Assembly: GCA_027040585.1 (NCBI GenBank)
Contig: JALULU010000368.1
Span: 1-5,965 of the forward strand
Length of the DNA: 5,965 bases
Direction of reading: 5' to 3'
Source of the DNA: Acidobacteriota bacterium
GTDB lineage: Bacteria > Acidobacteriota > JAAYUB01 > JAMOQF01
Each line of letters opens with the position of its first letter. Position 1 is the stretch's first letter. A program made the position numbers and the translations under genes. Below are positions 1 through 5,261 of this stretch, in pieces. A model generated the notes under the pieces. The model was given only the letters and a program-made list of their open reading frames with translations, was not told the DNA's origin and made no database searches.

Positions 1-23
1 TAAAAAAAGAGTATGCTTTTCTC

Positions 24-959
24 TTGACTGAAAACATTCCACATATTTTAATTTTGGGACCACCAAATGTAGGCAAAACAACTCTTTTAAAAGCACTAAT
101 AGGTGAAACTAAAAATGTTTTAAGAAAATTAATTGACGACGAAAACTACATAGACAATGTTTTTAAAGTGACAGACACCCCAGGTTTTAAAGATTTTTTT
201 GACTTATCCAGTTGTGATTATATTGAGGAATATACTAAAAATGCATCTCTAATAATTCTTGTTTTTAATGTAATGTACAATATAACTGAAGAATCTAAAA
301 AATTTTATAAATTTCTGAAGGAAAAAAATGAAAATGTTATTGTTGTACTAAATAACATGGATAAACTTCCCAAAGATGAACTCTATTTTAAAATTATTGA
401 AGCAGAAAAAGTTTTAAATACTGAAGTTATCCCTATTTCAGCAAGATATGGTAAAAATATAAAAAAAATTTTTTCAATTATAATAAATAGCAATCTTCCA
501 TTAATATTTTCTTTAGGTGAGAAAATACCTGAATTAAGGGAAGAACTATCAAATAGAAGAATAAGGAAAGGTGTCTTAAAATCAGTTCTTGTCACCTCAA
601 ATCCATTGCCAATTGCCGATGTATTTCCACTTTTAGCCATACAAATTGCACTTGTTCTTGAAATTTCTAAAATATATGGCAAAGAGATAACGGCAAAAAG
701 GGCCAAAGAAATAATTTCAACCATAACAGGTGGTATTTTCTTTAGAACTCTTTTTAGACAATTTTCAAAATTGATACCAGGTGCCGGTATATGTTTAAAC
801 ATAGGTATTGGAGCATCTGGAACATATGCCATTGGTAAAGCTGCCCAATATTATTTCTCTCAAAAAGAAAATGTTCATGAAAAGGAATTAAAAGATATAT
901 ACAAAAGGGAATTAAAAAAATATCTTAAAGAAAAAAAGGAGGACAAAAGTGAAAATTAA
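24..959 (+). CDS. Era-like P-loop GTPase with C-terminal DUF697 domain
   Basis: This is a TRAFAC-class GTPase fused to a DUF697 (YcjF-like) domain, probably acting at the inner membrane; its cellular role is unknown. The sequence shows a Walker A/G1 motif GPPNVGKTT (residues 12-20), G3 DTPG (51-54), a G4-like NNMD (110-113, with Asn where NKxD has Lys) and a G5-like ISA (138-140). From about residue 195 to 278 come hydrophobic segments typical of DUF697, including PIADVFPLLAIQ and a Gly/Ala-rich stretch (253-274). The tail is highly charged and Lys-rich. The G1-to-G3 distance is short (about 30 residues) and no clear switch I Thr is visible. The start used is a TTG at 24, just before the domain, with only a weak purine tract (AAAGAG) upstream. 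The frame stays open to the left edge, so the true start may lie outside. It overlaps efp by 11 nt, suggesting co-transcription and coupled translation. Confidence 0.85.
   Translation: MTENIPHILILGPPNVGKTTLLKALIGETKNVLRKLIDDENYIDNVFKVTDTPGFKDFFDLSSCDYIEEYTKNASLIILVFNVMYNITEESKKFYKFLKEKNENVIVVLNNMDKLPKDELYFKIIEAEKVLNTEVIPISARYGKNIKKIFSIIINSNLPLIFSLGEKIPELREELSNRRIRKGVLKSVLVTSNPLPIADVFPLLAIQIALVLEISKIYGKEITAKRAKEIISTITGGIFFRTLFRQFSKLIPGAGICLNIGIGASGTYAIGKAAQYYFSQKENVHEKELKDIYKRELKKYLKEKKEDKSEN
936..942 (+). promoter_or_regulatory. Strong Shine-Dalgarno site for efp
   Basis: AAGGAGG lies 6 nt before the GTG at 949, inside the last codons of the upstream GTPase gene. It is the best ribosome binding site in the window. 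It supports the non-ATG start of efp and independent strong initiation within the overlapping operon. Confidence 0.85.
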
Positions 960-1509
960 AGCAACTGAGATACGTAAAGGAATGATTTTAGAAATTGATG
1001 GAGACTTATACTATGTCCATTCTTTCACACACCTAACACCTGGTAAAGGTCAGGCACTCATCCAGACAAAACTAAAAAATCTACAAAGTGGCAGAATGAT
1101 AGATAAAAGATTTTCCTCAAGTGATAAGGTGGAAAAAGCCTCTTTAGAACAACAACAGATGCAATACTTATATCAAGACGGAGATACATACCATTTTATG
1201 AACACTGAAAATTACGAACAAATATCCCTACCTGCCGATTTGCTTGGAGAAAGTGTTAATTTTTTAAAACCCAATATTGAAATATCTGTAAATTTTTACG
1301 ATGGGGATCCCATAAGCATTGATTTGCCGACAGTTGTTGAACTTGAAGTAATTGAAACAGAACCAGGTCTTAAAAATGCCACAGTTTCAAATGTAAATAA
1401 ACCAGCAAAATTGGAAACTGGTGTAATAATACAGGTTCCACAATTCATTAATGAAGGAGATATTATAAAGGTAAACACACAGACTGGCGAATACGTTAGC
1501 AGAGCCTAA
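949..1509 (+). CDS. efp: Elongation factor P
   Basis: EF-P binds between the ribosomal P and E sites and relieves stalling at consecutive prolines. The 186-residue length is normal. The N-terminal KOW-like domain (about 3-62) carries the tip loop TPGKGQA, with Lys33 in the position that is beta-lysylated in E. coli (K34). The central OB domain (about 68-128) contains YLYQDGDTYHFM. The C-terminal OB domain ends with the family signature (INEGDIIKVNTQTGEYVSR). The start is GTG at 949, backed by a strong AAGGAGG site. The gene overlaps the end of the GTPase gene and is followed 6 nt later by a glycosyltransferase. No EpmA, EpmB, EarP or YmfI-type modification gene is visible here, so the modification state of Lys33 is unknown. 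The assignment is secure. Confidence 0.98.
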   Translation: MKIKATEIRKGMILEIDGDLYYVHSFTHLTPGKGQALIQTKLKNLQSGRMIDKRFSSSDKVEKASLEQQQMQYLYQDGDTYHFMNTENYEQISLPADLLGESVNFLKPNIEISVNFYDGDPISIDLPTVVELEVIETEPGLKNATVSNVNKPAKLETGVIIQVPQFINEGDIIKVNTQTGEYVSRA

Positions 1510-1515
1510 AAATAA

Positions 1516-2241
1516 ATGCTTGATGTCTTAATAACAGTTCCATGTTACAACGAAGAAGCAATTCTTGAAAATAGTATAAAAGATCTCTTTAGATTTTGCT
1601 GTAATAATTTTACAAATTTAAAATGGAAAATAGTAATTGGAGATAATGCCTCTACAGATAGAACTTCTATTATTGGAAAAAAGGTGTCCAATAACTTTAA
1701 AGAAGTGGATTATTTTTTTCTCAAAAAAAAAGGGAGAGGCTTAGTACTGAGAAATATATGGGAAAAATATGAAAGTAAAATATATATCTATACTGACGCA
1801 GACCTTTCCACATCTTTAATCCATATAAATGAGTTAGTTGAGTCAATTTTAAACAACAATTGTGAAATAGCCATTGGGTCAAGGTTAATAGTCAATTCCA
1901 ACGTTATCAACAGATCACTTTTTAGAGAAATAACTTCCAGAATATACAACAAAATAATTAAAACCACTTTTAAAACCCATTTTCATGATGGACAGTGTGG
2001 GTTTAAAGGTATTTCAAGAAAAGTTAGAGAAAATATATTGCCATTGGTTAAGGATAATTACTGGTTTTTTGATACAGAAATGCTAATAATTGCTGAAAAA
2101 CGCAACTATAAAATATGCGAAATTCCTGTAAGATGGAAAGATAGAGATAGTAACAGTAGCAAAGTAAAAGTTTTTAAAGATTCTATTTATTTCTTAAAAG
2201 AAATTAAAAGACTTAAAAGTGAATTAAATGAAAAAATTTAA
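1516..2241 (+). CDS. Family 2 glycosyltransferase, dolichyl-phosphate glucosyltransferase/DPM-like
   Basis: This is a GT-A fold family 2 glycosyltransferase, probably transferring a sugar from a nucleotide donor to a polyprenyl phosphate or an envelope glycan acceptor. Visible motifs are VPCYNEE (8-14), GDNASTD (42-48, nucleotide binding), KKGRG (71-75), the metal-binding TDADLS (93-98), GSR (121-123), DGQCGFK (158-164), FDTE (185-188) and IPVRW (203-207). The order and spacing resemble the DPG synthase (Alg5-like) subgroup. At 241 residues it contains only the catalytic domain. It has no C-terminal membrane helices or GtrA-like domain, so it is likely a peripheral membrane enzyme. The ATG lies 6 nt after the efp stop without a clear Shine-Dalgarno site, which suggests translation coupled to efp. 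Donor and acceptor cannot be read from the sequence. It ends exactly against the stop codon of the convergent small gene. Confidence 0.92.
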   Translation: MLDVLITVPCYNEEAILENSIKDLFRFCCNNFTNLKWKIVIGDNASTDRTSIIGKKVSNNFKEVDYFFLKKKGRGLVLRNIWEKYESKIYIYTDADLSTSLIHINELVESILNNNCEIAIGSRLIVNSNVINRSLFREITSRIYNKIIKTTFKTHFHDGQCGFKGISRKVRENILPLVKDNYWFFDTEMLIIAEKRNYKICEIPVRWKDRDSNSSKVKVFKDSIYFLKEIKRLKSELNEKI

Positions 2242-2258
2242 TCACTGCTTTTTTTCAT
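2228..2258. terminator. Candidate bidirectional terminator across convergent stop codons
   Basis: ATGAAAAAA (2228-2236) and TTTTTTCAT (2250-2258) are perfect 9-bp inverted repeats. They flank a 13-nt loop that holds both stop codons (TAA at 2239-2241 on +, TGA at 2244-2242 on -). The A and T arms would give a U-rich 3' arm on either strand. The stem is AT-rich and therefore weak, and it does not follow the classic GC-stem plus T-tract layout. With no intergenic space it is the only terminator-like element between the two converging clusters. It could also arise by chance in A/T-tract-rich DNA. Confidence 0.35.
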
Positions 2259-2559
2259 CTTTAAATTTCACAATTATATAATTTTCGTTTTTTGGAACAA
2301 CATCATATCTTTTTTCAATTTCTTTTTTAATTTCATTGGGATCTTTTTTCAATTTGATAATTTTTTTCTTCAAAAGATCTCTTTTTCTTTTTAAGATTTC
2401 AAATTTTTTTTGTTCTATAACATATTTTTCCTGTGTATTTTTATATGCAATATAACCATTGGGACTTAGAACTAAAAAAAGTATTGAGGCAATAAAAAAG
2501 ACTAAAAGAACAATCTCAATTAATTGCTTCTTTCCCGTTTCTTTAAGTTCCTTATCCAT
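2242..2559 (-). CDS. FtsB/DivIC-like septum formation initiator protein
   Basis: This is a small bitopic membrane protein of the FtsB/DivIC/FtsL superfamily. In this family such proteins bridge early and late divisome components. The 105-residue layout is diagnostic: a short basic N-terminus, one transmembrane helix (about 13-31), the short SPNGYIAY segment after the membrane, a charged Lys/Glu-rich coiled coil (about 41-70), then KDPNEIKKEIEKRYDVVPKN (72-91) and a short beta-like ending. The KDPxEIE...R..y.lv pattern is typical of the family C-terminus. The ATG (complement of 2557-2559) overlaps the end of the oxidase gene by 8 nt and has an AGGTGA ribosome site 5 nt upstream (2565-2570), so it is the second gene of that operon. 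FtsB, DivIC and FtsL cannot be separated on sequence alone. Most FtsB genes sit near eno or ispD, so a flavin oxidase neighbour is less usual. Confidence 0.82.
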   Translation of the reverse strand: MDKELKETGKKQLIEIVLLVFFIASILFLVLSPNGYIAYKNTQEKYVIEQKKFEILKRKRDLLKKKIIKLKKDPNEIKKEIEKRYDVVPKNENYIIVKFKDEKKQ

Positions 2560-3949
2560 TTAACTCACCTAAATCAAATATATTTCCAGGTGAAAAAATT
2601 AAATTGGGATCCAATTCTCTCTTAAAATTTTTCACCCATTCAAAAGTCATATGGTTATAATAATATTTTAGAAACCTTTTCTTAACCTTACCAATTCCAT
2701 GTTCAGCAGTAATGGTCCCGCCAATTTTACATACATATTCAGAAATATTTTCAACTGCACTTAACATTCTATCCTTTTCATATCCATTTTTAGTTATCAA
2801 ATTAAAATGTGGATGGCCATTTCCCACATGGCCAAAACAAAAAACATTTTCCCTATTAAAACCATAGATATTTAAAATCTCCCTGAAATGCTCAATTGTA
2901 CTTAAAAGGTCGTCAATAAAAACTGCCCAATCTGTTGATATCTTCCCACCGCCTTCTAAAATAAACTTGTTAGAAATTTCATTTATGGTGGAAGGAATGA
3001 AATGCCTGAACTCCTTTAATTTTTTCTTTTGCGAACAGGTCTCAGCAACTAAAATATCATCCACAAGGACGTTATTCTGCTCAAAAAATAAGAGCCAAAA
3101 ATCAAAGAGTTTTTCCTCATCTTTCTGGCCAACTTCAAATTCCATAAATATCAGAAAATCGCCATTAATCTTAAAATCATCCCTTTTTTCTTTCAAAAGC
3201 TTTACACAGTTACTATCGAAATACTCAAGACATCTCACATCAAGATTATTAGCCCTTATCTCCCTACAAAATAAAATGGCATCTTTTTCACTTCTAAATG
3301 GAAGAAACATTGCATAAAATTTGTCAATTTTATCAATCAACTTTAACTCAACCTTTGTAATAAATCCTAAGGTCCCCTCAGATCCTATAAAAAAATCTAT
3401 TGGATTTTGAAATCCAAAATAACCAGCACAATTTTTTTCAGAGACTTTCCTGCTTAAATAGATATCCTTACCATCTGGAAGCACAATCTCAAGCCCGGTT
3501 ACCCAATTTCTAAAGGGACCATACTTTAAGGTCCTTGCCCCTGAGGCGTTTGTAGAAACACAACCGCCAATTGTACATTCATTTTCACTTGTGGGATCTG
3601 GTGGAAAAAAGAACCCATTTTCTTCAATGAATTTTTTAAATTCCCCGAGGTTGACACCTGGCTCCACTGAAACTATTTTTTTCTCAAAATTAACATCTAA
3701 AATTTTGTCAAATTTCTCTGAGGAAATCAAAAAGCCCTTTTCAGCAACACAACTTCCAGTAGTTGAAGATCTCAAGGCAACTGGTGTTAAACACTTTTTA
3801 CAATCATTTGCCCACTTAATAATCTCTATAACCTCCCCTTTATTCTGAGGCCTATAAAGCCCCTCTGGAAAACCTGTAAAACCAAGCGCATCACTATTGT
3901 AAGAATTTAATACTTCAATATCCCTTATAAATCTTTCTTCTATATCCAT
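2552..3949 (-). CDS. FAD-linked oxidase, GlcD/D-lactate dehydrogenase family
   Basis: This is a VAO-type flavoprotein (FAD_binding_4 plus FAD-oxidase_C), expected to oxidise a 2-hydroxy acid such as glycolate, D-lactate or D-2-hydroxyglutarate. The FAD domain (about 28-205) shows PDPTSENECTIGGCVSTNAS (117-136), then GARTLKYGPFRNWV (137-150) and GSEGTLGFIT (189-198). The C-terminal substrate domain shows GHVGNGHPHFNL (373-384), whose histidines bind metal or substrate in the family, and GTITAEHGIGK (411-421). The total of 465 residues is typical. The loop at 56-67, normally RGxGTxxxGG, reads VALRSSTTGSCV and appears about four residues shorter. No covalent-FAD His is visible, so FAD is probably non-covalent. 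No 4Fe-4S GlcF-like partner is present here. The ATG has no Shine-Dalgarno site; a TATAAT ends 7 nt before it. The substrate is not assignable. Confidence 0.92.
   Translation of the reverse strand: MDIEERFIRDIEVLNSYNSDALGFTGFPEGLYRPQNKGEVIEIIKWANDCKKCLTPVALRSSTTGSCVAEKGFLISSEKFDKILDVNFEKKIVSVEPGVNLGEFKKFIEENGFFFPPDPTSENECTIGGCVSTNASGARTLKYGPFRNWVTGLEIVLPDGKDIYLSRKVSEKNCAGYFGFQNPIDFFIGSEGTLGFITKVELKLIDKIDKFYAMFLPFRSEKDAILFCREIRANNLDVRCLEYFDSNCVKLLKEKRDDFKINGDFLIFMEFEVGQKDEEKLFDFWLLFFEQNNVLVDDILVAETCSQKKKLKEFRHFIPSTINEISNKFILEGGGKISTDWAVFIDDLLSTIEHFREILNIYGFNRENVFCFGHVGNGHPHFNLITKNGYEKDRMLSAVENISEYVCKIGGTITAEHGIGKVKKRFLKYYYNHMTFEWVKNFKRELDPNLIFSPGNIFDLGELNG
2565..2570 (-). promoter_or_regulatory. 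Ribosome binding site of the FtsB-like gene
   Basis: Reading the - strand, AGGTGA is followed by GTTAA and then the ATG. It lies within the final codons of the oxidase gene and fixes the start of the small downstream gene. It shows that this organism uses Shine-Dalgarno initiation for internal operon genes. Confidence 0.7.
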
Positions 3950-3956
3950 AAAAAGT

Positions 3957-3962
3957 ATTATA
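3957..3962 (-). promoter_or_regulatory. -10 box of the oxidase/FtsB operon, predicted leaderless
   Basis: The - strand reads TATAAT, then ACTTTTT, then the ATG of the oxidase. Seven nucleotides between the -10 box and the A of ATG would place transcription start at or next to the start codon, leaving no room for a ribosome binding site. No good -35 is seen at 16-18 nt. The hexamer is a perfect consensus but could occur by chance in AT-rich DNA. Confidence 0.5.
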
Positions 3963-3982
3963 TCAGATTTAAAAATTTATTT

Positions 3983-3988
3983 TATAAT
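3983..3988 (+). promoter_or_regulatory. -10 box for the DUF1573 gene
   Basis: TATAAT lies 29 nt before the ATG at 4018, in the 68-nt divergent gap, and would start transcription near 3995. No convincing -35 is present. It lies back-to-back with the oxidase -10 box (20 nt between them), so the two promoters may compete for RNA polymerase. Confidence 0.45.
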
Positions 3989-4005
3989 TCTATTTTACAA
4001 CCTTT

Positions 4006-4010
4006 GGGAG
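4006..4010 (+). promoter_or_regulatory. Ribosome binding site of the DUF1573 gene
   Basis: GGGAG followed by a 7-nt spacer before the ATG at 4018. It supports this start, which also gives a complete signal peptide. Confidence 0.7.
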
Positions 4011-4017
4011 AAATTAA

Positions 4018-5019
4018 ATGTTGAAAAAAGTCTTATTTTTTATATTTCTTTTAATACTCTTTGCAAATACTTTTTCACAAAAAAATTCTCCTTCCCCTTC
4101 CATTTCTTGTCAGAATCCATGCTATAACGTTGGAAAAGTAAATGCCAATAAAAAATCCATATCTCATACTTTTATAATAAAAAATATAGGAGATAAGAAA
4201 CTTATAATTAAAAAAATAATACCTACATGTGGATGCACAAAATATAACATTTCCAAAAAAGAGCTTAATCCCGGCGAAACTACTTCTGTATCAATAACAG
4301 TCAATATAAGTGATAAATTTGGCAATTTTGAAGAAGGACTTTATTTAAAAACGAATGACTCAAAATCTCCCACCTTTTATCTTTGCATAAAAGGGAATGT
4401 CATAGTTGATTATTTAATTTATCCAGAAACAATTTACTTTGGAAAATTTCATCCTCGGGAATATAAAAATCAAAAAGACTTATTTAATTTGAGAATTTTC
4501 TCTAAGAAAATAAAAGGAATCAGCTCAATTAATATTGACAACCCTTTACTCGGATACAATACCAAATTTGATAAGAAAAACAATATATACACCATAATTT
4601 TATATTTCAAAAAAAAACCATCTCTGGGATATAGGGAAGGTCTTATTACAATTACTTTAGACTCAAACAAAGAAATTCAGAAAAAAGTTGCATATTCTTA
4701 CGAAGTGGTTCCAGAAATAAAAGTAAGTCCAGAAGGAATTAACCTATCGACTCTAAAGGAAAACTATCCCCATATATCTTTTTTTTATATTTATTTTAAA
4801 ACACCTTTTAAAATTTTGGACGTTTCCCTTCCAAAAGGATTTTCATATGAAATTGAAAAAATCAAATCTAAAACTAAAATTTGTATTTATAAATTTAAAC
4901 TTATACTGTTAGATGAAAATTTTTGTCCAAAATGGGAAACAAAAAACATTTTAATCAGGACATCTTTTGAGAAAGATCCCTTAATTGACATCAAAATAAT
5001 AAATAATTTAAAAAAGTAA
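4018..5019 (+). CDS. Secreted DUF1573 domain protein
   Basis: This is an exported protein of unknown function. The N-terminus is a Sec signal peptide: MLKK, a hydrophobic core (5-16), then NTFSQ with probable cleavage after Ser20. No lipobox Cys follows, so it is periplasmic or extracellular rather than a lipoprotein. A CQNPC pair (31-35) precedes the DUF1573 Ig-like domain (about 38-130), which carries the features ISHTFIIKNIGDKKLII (48-64) and PTCGCT (69-74), then LNPGETTSVSITVN (83-96) and a GLYLKTND strand-turn. Residues 131-333 are beta-rich and lysine-rich. They lack a family I recognise but could be one or two further Ig-like domains. DUF1573 proteins are frequent in Bacteroidota, Planctomycetota and related lineages. 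The gene stands alone, with its own promoter and ribosome site. An RNA-like island and a kinase gene follow it. Confidence 0.85.
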   Translation: MLKKVLFFIFLLILFANTFSQKNSPSPSISCQNPCYNVGKVNANKKSISHTFIIKNIGDKKLIIKKIIPTCGCTKYNISKKELNPGETTSVSITVNISDKFGNFEEGLYLKTNDSKSPTFYLCIKGNVIVDYLIYPETIYFGKFHPREYKNQKDLFNLRIFSKKIKGISSINIDNPLLGYNTKFDKKNNIYTIILYFKKKPSLGYREGLITITLDSNKEIQKKVAYSYEVVPEIKVSPEGINLSTLKENYPHISFFYIYFKTPFKILDVSLPKGFSYEIEKIKSKTKICIYKFKLILLDENFCPKWETKNILIRTSFEKDPLIDIKIINNLKK

Positions 5020-5052
5020 CAAAAATCACTATCTATTTTTTATTTATTATTC

Positions 5053-5058
5053 TATAAT
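5053..5058 (+). promoter_or_regulatory. -10 box for the candidate small RNA
   Basis: TATAAT in AT-rich DNA, placed so that transcription would begin near G5065, exactly at the left border of the GC-rich island. No convincing -35 is found 16-18 nt upstream. The agreement of the -10 box with the compositional border is the main support. Confidence 0.5.
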
Positions 5059-5064
5059 TAAATA

Positions 5065-5178
5065 GACCTCCTATATGGAAGCCGGAAGGAAAGATAACTT
5101 TATTAGGTTATCGCCTCCCATAGATGACGCCCACCAGTGATACACTTCTGAAAAAAGGCCTCCCAAAAAAGGGAGGCC
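5065..5178 (+). ncRNA. Candidate structured RNA of unknown family
   Basis: This is a GC-rich island (56 G/C in the 116 nt 5065-5180, by count) inside strongly AT-rich intergenic DNA with no ORF of note. Visible helices are GATAAC (5093-5098) with GTTATC (5107-5112), extended outward by GGAAGG (5084-5089) with CCTCC (5114-5118, one bulged A), and then CTAT..GG (5071-5078) with CCATAG (5118-5123). A small AGTG/CACT hairpin (5136-5146) follows, then a perfect 8-bp hairpin GGCCTCCC-A6-GGGAGGCC (5157-5178). Such islands in AT-rich genomes often mark structured RNAs. The CCGGAAGG segment recalls the SRP RNA tetraloop helix, but the conserved flanking bases are missing. It could be an independent sRNA or a 5' element of the kinase transcript. 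The strand is inferred from the -10 box; the terminator signal itself favours the opposite strand. Confidence 0.5.
5151..5178 (-). terminator. Perfect 8-bp hairpin with a T6 tract on the - strand
   Basis: GGCCTCCC (5157-5164) and GGGAGGCC (5171-5178) pair perfectly around an A6 loop. A6 (5151-5156) precedes the hairpin, so the - strand reads GGCCTCCC-T6-GGGAGGCC-T6, a textbook intrinsic terminator. On the + strand the hairpin is followed by CCAGCGTT with no T-tract, so + strand termination would be atypical. No - strand gene lies immediately to the right. The - strand terminator would therefore stop antisense transcripts from the kinase side or a very short - strand RNA. Confidence 0.6.
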
Positions 5179-5197
5179 CCAGCGTTAACCAATAACC

Positions 5198-5215
5198 TTT
5201 TAAAACTTTTTAAAA
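5198..5215 (+). repeat. Tandem TTTTAAAA repeat at the kinase promoter
   Basis: TTTTAAAA (5198-5205), a C, then TTTTTAAAA (5207-5215): two near-identical palindromic units 9 bp apart, just upstream of the TATAAT at 5221. They occupy the place of the -35 region. They could be an UP-like element, a bend or a repressor site, or plain AT-rich sequence. Confidence 0.3.
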
Positions 5216-5220
5216 TGTAA

Positions 5221-5226
5221 TATAAT
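5221..5226 (+). promoter_or_regulatory. -10 box for the kinase gene
   Basis: TATAAT with a predicted start near 5233 would give a leader of about 29 nt before the ATG at 5262. The hexamer 17 nt upstream (TTTTAA) is a poor -35. This promoter lies after the RNA-like island, so the kinase can be expressed separately from it. Confidence 0.5.
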
Positions 5227-5261
5227 GTTTTTGAGAGAAGAGATGGAATATAGGCTTTTTT

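Noticed and set aside
2..31. Possible 3' end of an upstream gene (nine codons then TGA) overlapping the GTPase start.
   Set aside because: Ten codons at the window edge carry no recognisable family signal. The frame could be chance, and the GTPase frame itself is also open to the edge.
454..474. A-tract and T-tract homopolymer run inside the GTPase gene as a possible frameshift or phase-variation site.
   Set aside because: The reading frame is intact through it, and similar runs are common throughout this AT-rich window.
383..832. 149-codon open frame on the - strand inside the GTPase gene.
   Set aside because: The + strand protein has clear GTPase and DUF697 motifs. The opposite frame gives no recognisable domain and no ribosome site.
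2967..3317. 116-codon and other open frames on the + strand within the oxidase gene (also 3591-3848).
   Set aside because: They are shadows of the oxidase coding sequence, Ser/Phe/Lys-rich without domain signal, and lack promoters and ribosome sites.
5076..5099. SRP (4.5S) RNA-like helix with CCGGAAGG.
   Set aside because: The GGAA tetraloop with CC/GG is present, but the conserved symmetric-loop bases (GUCAGG on the 5' side, AGCAGCC on the 3' side) are not, and the surrounding bases do not form the required long hairpin.
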